Shown: positions 11,117 through 21,961 of the stretch, piece by piece
Layout of the letters: each line of letters begins with the position of its first letter
Position numbering within the stretch: the stretch's first letter is position 1
Source: Sarocladium kiliense
Taxonomy: Eukaryota; Ascomycota; Sordariomycetes; Hypocreales; Sarocladiaceae
Assembly (NCBI GenBank): GCA_030734395.1
Contig: JAUZTG010000023.1
Location: forward strand, 558,001-622,000
DNA: 64,000 nt
Direction of reading: 5' to 3'
Program-made: the position numbers and the translations under genes
Notes under the pieces: generated by a model
Databases searched by the model: none
What the model saw: only the letters and a program-made list of their open reading frames with translations
Told to the model about the DNA's origin: nothing

Positions 11117-12954
11117 GAGCTTGATGTTACGAGCTGAAGAGGATGTTTGGATCGTCTGATCCGGGGTCCTCTTAGTCGGCTTTCAGATGGTAGGTCTCCA
11201 CCGCGGGAATGGAGGCGTCCTGGGGACAATCCACATGATAGCCTAGTTACTAATGCATCACCATGTAGTAGTGCAAAGGCGTTTCCTCGCTTGAGTTTTT
11301 CTTTCTCGCCGCGCCAAGTCGTGACTTGAGCGTCGGTATTCAGCCAGGAGGCTGACAATGAAGCCGATGAAGCCGGCATGTCGGGATCATGGAAGCCGGA
11401 TGACAGCTGAGCAACCCCAAACTATCATCAGGTCGCAGCGAAGTCTCTAGAGCTTGAGACTTTGCCGTGAAAGGGATGCACTGCTCATATCTAAGCTCAT
11501 TGCTCGATTAGAAGAGCTGCCGGTTCGATTTCCAATTCGATGAGAAGCAGTCATTTTTGCGCCGCGTCACTCCCGTGCTTTGCAGGCTTTCTGCAAGATG
11601 CAACTTGTCTCCCATGTTCAGACACGGTTCTCTGCGTCGCCCAAGGCATTGGACGGCGGTGCAGCATATGGGCTTGTAGTGGCTGTCGGAGCGACGAATT
11701 CTTGCATGCTTAGCAAGTTGCACTGTGAACGTAGGTAGATACAACGAAGATGGGTATCACGTACTATTGGGAGCTTTTGGTGGTCTTTGTTAGTCGGTAA
11801 AAGTCGCTCCTTGTAGTCGAACTCGATACTTCTTGGGCTTTCTCAAAACAAATCATCAAGGAAAGATGTGCTTCGGACCCTCCGATATTCTCTCACAATA
11901 TTACCTCTCAATCTCGATCCATCAACAAGCCACCGCCCTCCGGGGCGATCACCCGCAACTTGCCCCTGCAAGCCTCAAATCAGGCAATACCCCAACCCAG
12001 CCAATACGAAGATCTTTGAGCCGCATTACTCCGCAGCTCATCTTGCTTGAAGCCATCAAAAGCCTGCCCAGCCACGTGGATATAATATCCGTGTCTTCAT
12101 GCGGCAACGACTGCGGTGTGATGTGCCGTTGTGGTGTGAGGAGCCTTCGCGTAAGCAGTGCATATGGTTAGCCCGATCTTCGGGTGAGGCTGAGGCTGGG
12201 CGCACTTACACTGAGACGTTAGCCTCAGAAAGATCCAGATATTCTCTGACAGACAGTTCCGAAGTCTTATGTCTCTCCGTGGTGGGGTTTATTCTTGAAG
12301 ATGCCTGAGAAATCACAATCTTGGAGTGACCAGCGGAGGTTGGGAGTAGGCGGCTCCGTGGCTCAGTGCAGGCTCTCGGTTCCAATGCAGATCTTCGGAT
12401 CTCGCACAGCAGACTGCCTCCTACTCTGAAGTGTGCCTTGAGACTAACTTCTGGAGTAATAGCATGATTCAGGCACGCGAATCAGCTTCGACTTCCCGTC
12501 ACCATCAGAAAGCTACTGCTTCCCCATTCCGTTTCACTTGCAGATCTCACATCAAGGCTGTCTTCCTAGGGTGATCATTTAGATTGCAGGACTACCAAAA
12601 TAGATGAGAAGTTAGTGCCGTCCGCCAATGATCAATAAGCTTTCAACATGCACTGTCGTAACCTTGGGGTCAGTTTGGACTCGGTGTTCGGGAGGTCGGG
12701 GCTCGAGCTGAAGAGAAACCCTGTTTAGTCGGGTCATCCTCTCTTGGCTTTCTCACTGGTCCATACTACTTATAAATGACGCTGGGAGGGATTGTTTGAA
12801 GCTCTTTCCCTCACTCTTGTTCCTTGTCAATTACTTTCGCTGCTCAAGCAACGTGCTGTTTCGGCACTCCTACGGTCGTTCCTCCGGCTCGAATACCATT
12901 CGTCAGAATACTATCTGCAGCCTTACCTCCGATATACACATACCGTCATTCACA
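11117..12954. other. Intergenic; promoter region of GPI-type gene at its right end
   Basis: No supported gene. The only clear element is the TATA-like box at 12771-12777 belonging to the surface-protein gene at 12955. Short open frames at 11833-12308 lack any recognisable feature. Confidence 0.5.
12771..12777 (+). promoter_or_regulatory. TATA-like box
   Basis: TATAAAT lies 178 bp upstream of the ATG of the secreted Cys-rich protein, followed by a pyrimidine-rich stretch as in many fungal promoters. The role is inferred from position only. Confidence 0.4.
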
Positions 12955-13533
12955 ATGCAGCTCACCAGCCTCCTCATTCTGGCCACTGCTAGCGGCGCTC
13001 TGGCCAACCAAGTCTCACCCCTCAACAAACGTCAGGAGCGTATCCCCTGCAGCGAACTCGGTCAGAAGACCTGCGGCAATGTCTGCATTGACATCACAGA
13101 CACCTGCTGCCCGGATGGCTCCGGAGGCTGCAACCTCGGCAACTACTGCGTCCTGGGCGACAATGGCGAGTACGGCTGCTGCCCCATTGGCGAGATCTGC
13201 GTCGGCGATGGAGGTGCCTCCACGGAGTTTGGCACCGTGACTTCGACACAGACTCTGCCGCCGCCTGAAGAGCCGACCGAGGAGCCAACTCAGGAGCCTG
13301 AGCCTGAGCCTGAGGTTCCTGAGGAGCCGCCGGTTGAGACTGAGGAGCCCGAGATCCCCGAGGTTTCCATCCCTCCGATGCCGCTCCCAACCCCGATTCC
13401 ATCCAACGGCACGGTTCCACCAGCGACCACCACTGGTGAGCCTCCAGTGGTCACTGACGCGGCTGTCATCAACGGTCTTGCAATGAGTAACCTGATTGGT
13501 GGTCTCATTGGTGCAGCTGTCCTGCTCCTGTGA
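12955..13533 (+). CDS. Cys-rich GPI-anchored surface protein with Glu/Pro stalk
   Basis: Single exon, 192 aa, ATG at 12955. Residues 1-18 form a signal peptide ending in an ALA-type cleavage site. A Lys-Arg pair at about residues 25-26 may be a Kex2 site. Residues 32-85 hold ten cysteines, with two CC pairs, in a compact knot resembling granulin- or hevein-like folds. A stalk made almost entirely of Glu, Pro and Thr runs from about residue 100 to 155. A small-residue stretch and a final hydrophobic segment (ISNLIGGLIGAAVLLL-like, ending at the stop) fit a GPI-attachment signal. The likely location is the cell wall or outer membrane face. Function is unknown; a wall component or effector-like role is possible. 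Convergent with the MDR gene, 302 bp apart. Confidence 0.85.
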   Translation: MQLTSLLILATASGALANQVSPLNKRQERIPCSELGQKTCGNVCIDITDTCCPDGSGGCNLGNYCVLGDNGEYGCCPIGEICVGDGGASTEFGTVTSTQTLPPPEEPTEEPTQEPEPEPEVPEEPPVETEEPEIPEVSIPPMPLPTPIPSNGTVPPATTTGEPPVVTDAAVINGLAMSNLIGGLIGAAVLLL

Positions 13534-13835
13534 GGAGTACTTTGAACTTCTCCGCGATGGGAGGACGATCGAACGGAACACATACGGTATGAAGTTCGGT
13601 ATGGGAATAATGTTGTTGGTAGAGATGAAGCTTTGATAGCGGACTGAGGGCTTGTTCAGACGCTCCATTCGCGCTGGGCTTACACTTCCTTATGGGGAAA
13701 TACACAACGATCGGAGATCTCTCCGGCTTACACTATCCCTGCACCATTGGATATTTCACTGGAACCGATCTAGGGACTTGTATCTGAATTGCACGCTTAC
13801 TTCTTATAACCTCATTTTGTGATGTCCTTTTAATC
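13534..13835. other. Shared 3' spacer between convergent genes
   Basis: 302 bp between the stop codons of the surface-protein gene and the MDR dehydrogenase. It should hold both 3' UTRs. No open frame of interest was seen. Confidence 0.5.
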
Positions 13836-15021
13836 TTAGTTGATCTCAATGCACACCTTGCCCTGGTGCTTGCCAGACCACTGGTACTCCATTGCCTCCT
13901 TCAGCTGCTCAAGCTTGAAGACCTTGCTATCAACAATCGGCTTCAGCTTCTCGGGGTTCGCATCGATTGCTGCGCACATCTCCTCCATCAGTACCCTGTT
14001 ACCGACCAACAGACCACGGGTGATGCACATGCGGTTCAAGCACTCGATGAAGCCTGGCTGCTGGGTCTCAAATCCACCAACGAAGCCAATGATGGTGATG
14101 ACGCCGTCGAGACGGACGGCCTCGAGACTCTGAGCCATAGAAGTTGGGCCGGCAACCTCGATGACGTGATGCACACCCAGACCATCTGAAAGCTCCTTGG
14201 CCTTCTTTCCCCAGTGGGGAGTCTCCTTGTAGTTGATGATGTGGTCAGCGCCCAGCTCCTTCAGAATCTTCGCCTTCTCGGTCGAACTGGTAGTAGCGAT
14301 GACTTTGGCACCAGCAGCCTTGGCGAATTGAACGGCGAAGAGGCTGACACCACCAGTACCCTGAGTAAGGACCCACTGGCCAGGAATAAGCTTCTTGCCC
14401 TCAAGACCGTAAAGAGCGTTCCAAGAAGTAAGACCAGCGCAAGTGAGAGTAGCGCCCTCGAGGAAGTTGAGGCTCTTGGGGAGGGGGACGAGACCCTGCT
14501 CGTTGAAAGCACCGTAGGTGCGGAGAGTACCGTCGAGAACACCACCGAGGCCGGAGTGGAGGCCGTTGACATCGATGGGGCCGCCGATGTGCTGCTGGTT
14601 GAAGAGGGTGACGACCTTGTCGCCGGGCTTGAAGCGAGTGACGTGCTTGCCAACAGCGAGGACGGTGCCGGCGCCATCTGAGCCGGGAACGACACTTGGC
14701 TTCTGGGGGAAAGGGTATTGGCCCTTAGGGATGATAAGGTCACGGTACTGCAGCAGTGATGTTAGCTGGTGATACGAGACTTATGTATGCAATTGCGTTT
14801 GAGATCGTCTCACGTTCAGAGAAGCTCCCTGGACTGTCAAGATGGTCAGTAATTGGTCAGATGAGAGGGGTTCGGCAGGTAGTTGTAAACTCACGCTTAA
14901 CGAGGCATTCGGTGTCACCAAGCGCAGGGATTTGCTGTTCGGAGAACTTGAGGCTATCGAAGCCGGTAGGCTTCTCACCAAGGTTCCACTGCTTGGTAGT
15001 CTTGGGGATTGATAGAGACAT
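13836..15021 (-). CDS. Zinc-independent MDR-family alcohol dehydrogenase / quinone oxidoreductase
   Basis: Three exons on the minus strand: 15021-14895, 14833-14814 (only 20 nt) and 14747-13836; 352 aa. Medium-chain dehydrogenases reduce or oxidise carbonyls or quinones with NAD(P)H. The N-terminal GroES-like half carries LNYRDLIIPKGQYP and then PGSDGAGTV, where zinc alcohol dehydrogenases have the G-H-E motif; the catalytic zinc ligands are therefore absent. The nucleotide-binding motif GTGGVSLFAVQFAKAAGAK lies near residues 170-188. The C-terminal half is complete. It belongs with fungal 'zinc-type alcohol dehydrogenase-like' proteins of unknown substrate and is likely cytosolic. A TATA-like box lies about 110 bp upstream. 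The tiny second exon is needed to keep the conserved VKLQGASLNY region in frame, so I consider it real. Confidence 0.93.
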
Positions 15022-16823
15022 GGTGAATGGTTTTGTCTAGGTGAGAGAAAATATCTTGAATTATTTGAGATGGTATTGCGGAATGTTGTGCTATGGGAAG
15101 CAACAAGTGCGTGGGAGACGCCGAGGTTATATAAGTTCACCAAGTCAAAGCTATCTCATCTTTACGTCAAAAACGAGGCCAAAGAGGAGCCAAACTAACG
15201 GGCCAAGGGGACCGACCCTCTTCTCCTCCTGCTGATTAACGGATATATCAGCTAGTAGCTGCGGAAGATAGGAACGGGGACCAGAGTGGCTCCATCACCG
15301 TCCGTCCGCAGCTGCCGTAGCTTGGGTAGGATCAACAGCGAAGAAAAAAGCCACTTGCCGACTCACAAGCCAGTTAGACCCTCCTGACGTAGGCGTGGGC
15401 CATCGTCTTGGCTGCCCGACGCGAAAGTGGGTGACGTGCTGGAGTCGAGGATGTGACTTAGTTTTACTCTGTTCTGGGGTTCGGCGCCAGGTAGGACCAG
15501 ACTATCGTGGATTAGGATCGGGATGGAGGGATCTTACAGGTCGCTGGAGCCCAGTCCGGATCGCGTGGTTGGATGAAAGAGGAGGTCAGGAATATTGTTT
15601 CCGGGATGCGATCCAGCTGATTAATCGGGTGGGTGTGTTGTCTTGCCTTCACATGGCGTCTTATGCCGGCACTAGAGGCTCGTTCTCAGGTGCCGGGGCC
15701 ATGGGAAGAGGAGATAGTGGGGACCTGGCTGGACAAGTGAGGTGGTTCCTTAGTCAAAGATGCCGAGATCATGATAATGCAATGACATGTGGCTTGGGAG
15801 CTCATTCTACACGGTTCTAGCTTCACGTGAACCGGAGCATGTGTCCTCGAAGGAAAGACAGATATAGATTCCACTCGACTCCCAATACATGGCTTGCAGC
15901 TGCGAGAGAGTTCTGGGAAACCCAGAAAGTGGCCTCACTCAGACGTCCCAGTTCCTAGGGTAAACTCAAATCGATGATTCACTACTGCGGCGAGACAACC
16001 TCCTCCAGCTCGACCACGCACACCCTCTCTCTGTCTTCCCACCCAGCCCGCTCATGCGGAATTGGTAGGTTCCAGAACCAGGGGTTTTCGGCGTTAGGTC
16101 TTAAGGTAAAGTCGCTCAATCATTTCTTACAATTTGCATAACCTGCCGGCCGCCCTCAACGTTACCGAGACCCGTTCCGAACGTGCGTCGTGCTTCAATC
16201 GCCCGATCCGGGATACTGAACAACCCAACATGCCTAGGTAATCAATGGAAATGGTCAGCAATGTTTGAGGCTGACCCACGGTGAATTGATTGTCAGGATG
16301 GTATTCTAGAACATGGAGATCCCTTTCCAATTGCCGAACTAAACATTGCCTTAGCCAGGGACCTCGTTGAGCTAAATTAGGCGTGTAGCACTAAGAACAG
16401 CCCAAACATCACCAGCAACCTCTGAAATTCGATATCGAGACATGAAAGGGCGAAACAATTGGATCTGTACTCAAATCTAATCACAGCAATTCCAATCATG
16501 CACTCCTCGTTATCTGGGCTGAGGATGGGGCATGCCGCGTCTGCTAGGCGATTTGAGGCGCGTCTCGTTCCCCGTACAGGGTAGTCGAAATGACAGCCGC
16601 AGCGCAAGTAAAGCAACAACACTTCGATGCCCGATGCCCGGAGCTCAAGCTCTAAGCCTCGCACCATCATCCACAACAGCGAAGAGGCCACATCACCATT
16701 CCAGAAACGCACAGGCACTTCACGATGCGACCTGGCTTCTCTAGCCTCGTATCAGCTCGGATCGTCTTCCCTGCTGCCCTATCCTCGTCTCAACCTCCGT
16801 GAACACCAGGCACGCGACCCCCA
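15022..16823. other. Intergenic, shared divergent promoter space
   Basis: 1.8 kb between the divergent MDR and CofD-like genes. It holds no supported gene. A 10-bp palindrome TTCACGTGAA (CACGTG core) lies at 15822-15831 and may bind a bHLH or bZIP factor. The 141-codon frame at 15395-15820 has no protein-like features. Confidence 0.5.
15127..15134 (-). promoter_or_regulatory. TATA-like box of the MDR gene
   Basis: TTATATAA (palindromic) lies about 107 bp upstream of the MDR start codon on the minus strand. The role is inferred from position. Confidence 0.4.
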
Positions 16824-18308
16824 ATGGACCCCTCCTCAACACTACAGCCTCCATCCACTGCGCCTCCTCACACGACAAGCTTTCCCTCGTCTTCGCGACC
16901 TCTATCACCGTCGCCATCCAGCGCGACTGGCATTGTCGTCTTCTCAGGCGGCTCTGCAGCGAATTCTCTCGTCGACGTCTTCGAACACGTTCGCGCTGCC
17001 AACTCTTGCGCCCTCAGCTACGTCATACCCATCTCCGACAATGGCGGCTCGACGAGCGAGATCATCCGCGTCTTTGGTGGGCCAGGCATTGGCGACGTGC
17101 GATCGAGACTCGTGCGATTGATTCCAGAAGGACCCGAAACGAGTGCTATAAGGCTGTTCTTCAACCATCGTCTGCCCAAGTCGTACAGAGACGCCCGGGA
17201 GGAGTGGTTCGAGATTCTTGAATCTAGCCACATCCTGTGGGAAGGCATCTCATCACCCAAGAAAGAACTGATCAGATCTATCCTGAACAGCTTCAATCTT
17301 GAGGTTGTTAAGCGTATGCGACCGACGAGTCGCTTCGACTACTCCGGGGCCAGCATTGGAAACTTGTTCCTTACTGGTGCAAGACTGTTCACTGGCAGTT
17401 TTGAGGCGGCAATATGCCTCCTAAGCTCCATCTGCGCAGTTTCCGACAAGGTTGCTGTGTTGCCTGCGCTGAACAGCAACTTCGCGAACCACATCGCAGC
17501 GGGTCTTGCGGATGCGACAGTCATCACTGGCCAAAATGACATTTCGCATCCGAGCGCTCCGTCAGCGGCTGTCCCAGGCTCTGGCACAAATACCTCGGGA
17601 GTTCAGACGCCAGCCATGCAGCAGCAGGCTGACGAGATGGATGAGCATGACAAGGTTGAGGATGCTAATCTCCCGGGAAGCCTTCCTGCTCTCCGGCGTC
17701 AGGCTATTGCCTATTCAAAGCAGCATGAGGAAGATCTCCCTGCGAGAATAGAACGACTCTGGTACATCAACCCGTACGGTCAAGAGATACGCGTGCCTGC
17801 CAATCCACGCGTCCTGGACGCTCTTCGAGCATCAAACACAGTTGTGTATAGTATCGGCTCCCTGTTCACTTCTTTGATCCCGAACCTTGTCCTGAAAGGT
17901 GTTGGCGAGCTCATTGCCAGCCGCGCCATTCGCAATAAGATCCTCATCCTAAACGGCACAACCGATCGGGAAACGGGTCCATCTACAAATCCCTTTACCG
18001 CACTGGACTTTGTTGGCGCCATCGCTAACGCGTGTGCTGATTCGCGGGGCCTGCAGCGGCCAGGCGAAGCCGAGTATTTTCACTACGTCACGCATGTCAT
18101 TTATCTCGAGGGGCCAACAACACCAAAGGTTGACAAGCAACACTTTTCATCAATCGGAATTGACGCAACACGAGTATACGGTACAAAGGGCGGAGAAGGC
18201 AAGAGCGTCAGATACGATGGCAAAGCACTGACCGGCGCGCTCGAAACAATCATTGGACGACGAGACAGACGGCCAGATAGAAGTCGTAGAAATACGTTAG
18301 AGAGCTAG
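16824..18308 (+). CDS. CofD / UPF0052-family protein
   Basis: Single exon, 494 aa. Residues 1-33 are a Ser/Pro-rich leader. The conserved core begins with GIVVFSGGSAANSLVDVF (about residues 36-53), then YVIPISDNGGSTSE and GGPGIGDVRSRLVRL (about 66-98). These match the nucleotide- and phosphate-binding loops of the CofD/YvcK fold. In prokaryotes CofD is 2-phospho-L-lactate transferase of F420 synthesis, and YvcK is a regulator of central carbon use. Fungi are not known to make F420, so the fungal members (budding yeast YNL011C type) have unknown roles. Two segments, near residues 230-280 and at the C-terminus, are low in complexity. The start at 16824 is the first ATG before the core. Convergent with the 87-aa membrane protein. 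Confidence 0.93.
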   Translation: MDPSSTLQPPSTAPPHTTSFPSSSRPLSPSPSSATGIVVFSGGSAANSLVDVFEHVRAANSCALSYVIPISDNGGSTSEIIRVFGGPGIGDVRSRLVRLIPEGPETSAIRLFFNHRLPKSYRDAREEWFEILESSHILWEGISSPKKELIRSILNSFNLEVVKRMRPTSRFDYSGASIGNLFLTGARLFTGSFEAAICLLSSICAVSDKVAVLPALNSNFANHIAAGLADATVITGQNDISHPSAPSAAVPGSGTNTSGVQTPAMQQQADEMDEHDKVEDANLPGSLPALRRQAIAYSKQHEEDLPARIERLWYINPYGQEIRVPANPRVLDALRASNTVVYSIGSLFTSLIPNLVLKGVGELIASRAIRNKILILNGTTDRETGPSTNPFTALDFVGAIANACADSRGLQRPGEAEYFHYVTHVIYLEGPTTPKVDKQHFSSIGIDATRVYGTKGGEGKSVRYDGKALTGALETIIGRRDRRPDRSRRNTLES

Positions 18309-18513
18309 AATTCGCAGCCAGCCAAAAACAGATCAGATTCATCACGTCGAACGACACATGGCAGTGGTGTTTCATCAACAAGATTAACCCATTCTCTCGG
18401 CGCTGCCTACACGAGAACCCTCTCCCCTGAAACCCAAAGAACTCCTTGACCATCAACAACGAAACCGACTGCTTGACCTTTCGAAGCTCCCCCATCCGAC
18501 TTCCCCCTTGTCT

Positions 18514-18525
18514 CCCCCCCCCCCC
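18514..18525. repeat. Homopolymer run of 12 C
   Basis: A perfect C run in the spacer between two convergent genes, presumably in a 3' UTR. Such runs are unstable and error-prone in sequencing. Confidence 0.8.
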
Positions 18526-18564
18526 GTCACAAAATGGAAGTCACCAAACCCCCCTCCACCTTCG

Positions 18565-18828
18565 CTAATTCATCAGACAATACGCCAACACCGCTGGCCA
18601 AGCGGCAGAACATAGCCCTGCCGCTAATACATTCCCCAACGTCGTGTCGTTTTTGTCAAACGGTCCCCTCCATCGGTCGATGAGGGTGCAAGTGCTGAAG
18701 ATCATGGCGCAGACGTAGAGGACGGCGAGCCATGCGATGCCGAGGATGAGGCAGGCGCCGGAGTCCTGGGGAGACCAGGTGACGCCAGAGATATCCGGCT
18801 CATAAGGAGTGGAAAGGTTGACACCCAT
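18565..18828 (-). CDS. Small two-TM membrane protein, unknown
   Basis: Single exon on the minus strand, 87 aa. Two hydrophobic helices lie at about residues 27-47 and 63-85, joined by a short loop containing DRWRGPFDKND. The N-terminal 24 residues are polar and include PYEPDISGVTW. There is no signal peptide separate from the first helix. I do not recognise the family. The upstream region is a long pyrimidine tract on the coding strand (19099-19144), typical of an active fungal promoter, which supports a real gene. Confidence is moderate because it is short. Confidence 0.65.
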   Translation of the reverse strand: MGVNLSTPYEPDISGVTWSPQDSGACLILGIAWLAVLYVCAMIFSTCTLIDRWRGPFDKNDTTLGNVLAAGLCSAAWPAVLAYCLMN

Positions 18829-20805
18829 ATTGTCGGTTTATAGACTTTTGGCTTCTGGGATGCTGGGTATGTAGGGAGCGGCAGACGTTCTTCCTCGAAG
18901 GATTGTAGTTTGTTGAGAGGCTGTCGAAGGAGATGACTTTGAGTTTTGATTCGGAAAAGGAGAGGAATTCAATCGTCTTGTTATCGAGAACAGCCGCGAA
19001 AGTTAAACAGGATAGGACCAGCGAAAACCCGAGAGTCAGTTGTCAAAAGGATGGGGTTGTAAGTTGTTGAGTATAAAAAAGGGGAGGGCCTGCCCGCGAA
19101 GAGAAACGAAGAAAAAGAACGAAAGAAAAAAAAAGAAAGAAAGGCTTGTTCGTCAAGTTTCCCCCAGAGAACGTCGAGAAAAGTTGAATGGAGGAAAAAG
19201 AAGGAAAATGGGATGAGAGGAGATCGGGGGCCGTTTGGGAGGTTATGTTAGGATGGATGGGATCTTGACGATGGGACTGAAAGAGGCTTGAGACCGGGGG
19301 GCAGGGGTGTGTCGCGGCGTGGGTTTCGGGACTGTCGCACCCTGCGTCTCACCCCCGGCAGTTTCTCGTACTAGGGCGGCCGAGGGCTTTGGGTAACCAG
19401 CCAGTGGGGAGACTTGCATAGAAAAATATAACATGTGTTTTGTCGCTGTCGCTTGTCATGTGGTTCTACCGACGAGGAGGGCTTTGTTGGATTGGGAGTT
19501 AGCGCCTTCGGTGAGCCTTGGACCCGAGACGTTGGCGGCTGGGGTTCGTGGTGTTTTTGAGACGGGACGATCGTGGCTGGATCTGGATAGTGGGAGTTCT
19601 GGAGACGAGATGCGATGGTTTTGAGATGAGTTGAAGATGTCTGTTCTTGCTGTTGTGCGACTATGGTTATACCTAGGGTACCCAGGGGATCCTGCCCAGG
19701 GGATCAGTATTGCAGTCTTTACTTTAGTCAACAACTAGGAGAAGTGCACCCAGTGAAGCCATCATCCTGAACAGACGTAATGTTTGCTGAATGCGATATA
19801 GTGCTTTTCAGGTGGCCCAACCCCTAGGCTCAGCCTTGCCTATAGTGTTGCTGGGCTATACCCAGTGGTTCCTGTCGCGGCACTGTTTCTGCATGCGGCT
19901 GGGCAGGGATGCGCAAGGATCGTTAAGCTCTTCTTGGTTGTTTCTCTACCTTATAAGAGCTTCATAACTCATTACTCGAATGTCTTGAGATATAATTGAT
20001 GAATGATTCACTTGATATGATGTATGCGATCGTGGTTCATCATGCCATGCTTCATTCACATTATTCTTCTTCATTGAGGTCCAACATTGTTCGTCGATAT
20101 GCCAGCATCATATCACCCAATGAGGCCAGTATGACAGAAGCAGCGCGGACAATGATCGAACAAGTTGACAGACGATATCCCAGACAAGGTTTTATCACAC
20201 GTCCCAACGGCTCTACCACGGGCTTTGGCCAATCACACAGACGCGATGGCATCCAACGATTGCACTCTGCAAATATGCTTCAGCATGCTGCCTCTTCCTA
20301 CTATGTCATCCTGAAATAGGCCTCCCGGGTCATTGTTACTTGGCGCTGTCATCAGGTGGCATTGCAGTGGAGGACACTGTAAGTCGCTGTGGGCTACCAT
20401 CGTTGTCCTTCGATCTGCTGTAATTTTGCTTACTTTTGCTACACCATTGCCTGAATTCGGGAATTTATGTAGATCTCTGGTCCAGCTGCTGCCGCGTCCC
20501 ATCAGCGCTAGAGCGAGGCTCTGGCAACTGTTGGCCACTAATAATAGACGTCGACTGCAATTTATTGTTGCGGCGGCAAGGCATGATGATAACAAGGCTC
20601 GACAGAGTGATTCGCCATAAGATAAGCTGACGGCCGCTTTCCCTCAAGTTTCCGATTGTATTGTCATGTCACGTCCCCGCCAGCTTGCGTCTGATATCAC
20701 ACAGTAATACGATCTATACGAAACGCACCTTTGAATGGGTTTATTGATCGTTCCGCCGCCAACCGGCCGAACCATTGCACTCTACCGAAGCTTCACGCAC
20801 CAAAT
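18829..20805. other. Intergenic, no supported gene
   Basis: About 2 kb. It contains the polypyrimidine promoter tract of the 87-aa gene and a short duplicated CCCAGGGGATC around 19680-19704. No coding frame has protein-like features. Confidence 0.5.
19099..19144 (-). promoter_or_regulatory. Polypyrimidine promoter tract
   Basis: A purine-only stretch with few breaks on the plus strand (GAAA-type repeats), hence CT-rich on the coding strand, 270-315 bp upstream of the start at 18828. CT boxes are common in highly expressed filamentous fungal promoters. The role is inferred. Confidence 0.4.
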
Positions 20806-21961
20806 ATGGTCAGATTCCATCCACTTCTGGCCTTGCTCGCCACATCGCTATGGGCCACAACTTCAGACTGCGCGTATGCAGGCGCAAGAGGTCCCCTGAA
20901 GGACCGGTCCTTCCTCCCATTCCTCAGTCACGAGACAATCTCATACGTGAACACCGAGCTATGTGGCCGGACACTGGCGAACTACACCTTGCAGTGGGAA
21001 AATGGCTCCCTCGCCGCCCTGGATCGTTCATGTTTGGACCATCAGCAGTGCCTACTTGATACCCTCACCGAGAACAACAAGGCGTACATGTCGTCCGCCG
21101 GCCTCGTCCGCCGGCCTCAGCCCGATCTTACTTTCGACTATTGGCCCGACTATCAGTGAAGTTGGTGTTCTATCGGTTAGAAGGCCATTGCTCGCCGCGT
21201 TCGTCTCTCTAGGAGCAGTAGGTGCATACCCTACCCGAGTTCTCAGCTACTCAGACGACGACCCTCTTTCTGTCCTCAGAACTCCCACTGTACTCAGTCA
21301 CCGTGTTCTCGAAGGTATTAAGACATCAAATCGGAGGTGGAGGGTGGTCATCATCGCGCTGCAGTACATCATCGTGGGCCTGGCGGTCGCCCACACTGCC
21401 CTGACATCGTGGCAACTCGGCGTGAGCACCACACTCAATTTCGTCTGCCATAGTTCTTATATGCCTATCATATGGACGACCTTGCCCGTGCTGGTACACC
21501 TCCCCGTAGCAGCCTCAATGGCCGTCTCCGTACGTCGCACCATCCCGAAGAGCTCTCACCACATCATGGGTGAACTCAAGTTGTGCCTGCAGCACGATCC
21601 CCTACCTGAACGCAGTCTTCAAATAACAATGATCAGGCTGTGGTGGCGATGGGTAGCAACCATGTTCGCCTTCATCCACACCCTCGTGGGGATTATCATC
21701 TACTCTTCTCTTCTCTTCACAATGACCACCGACGCGGCAATTATCGTCTTGCGATACTTCATCTCGGCCTTTGTCTGCCGTCTGATACTCATGTTTGAAC
21801 TGGCAGGGATGAAGTGGGTGCACCACCAGCAGAGAGTTGCGGCCGACGGCTCAGATCGGACGCCACACGGCGATACTGGGAAGCTATTACCAGGAGGAAT
21901 CGAGCGCAGGGATTTAGGAATGGAATTGGACTATCTGCCTGTTGCAGGTGGTGGGCGGTGA
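20806..21961 (+). pseudogene. Frameshifted fungal membrane protein gene (13-bp tandem duplication)
   Basis: The ATG at 20806 opens a protein with a signal peptide (residues 1-22), then a lumenal region with an N-glycosylation site (NYT), ending early at a stop at 21159 (117 aa). From about 21119 the next frame carries the clear continuation: several membrane segments (near 21180-21230, 21340-21400, 21450-21530 and 21650-21800) and a polar tail to the stop at 21961. The frame change falls exactly at a perfect 13-base direct duplication, GTCCGCCGGCCTC at 21093-21105 and again at 21106-21118. One copy would give a single 380-aa frame. No GT-AG intron repairs this. It is either a real disabling mutation or an assembly or sequencing error. 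The family looks like the fungal-specific signal-peptide plus multi-TM proteins of unknown role. Confidence 0.8.

Noticed and set aside
14214..14743. Long open frames overlapping the MDR dehydrogenase
   Set aside because: They are shadows of the strongly biased third-exon coding sequence on the minus strand.
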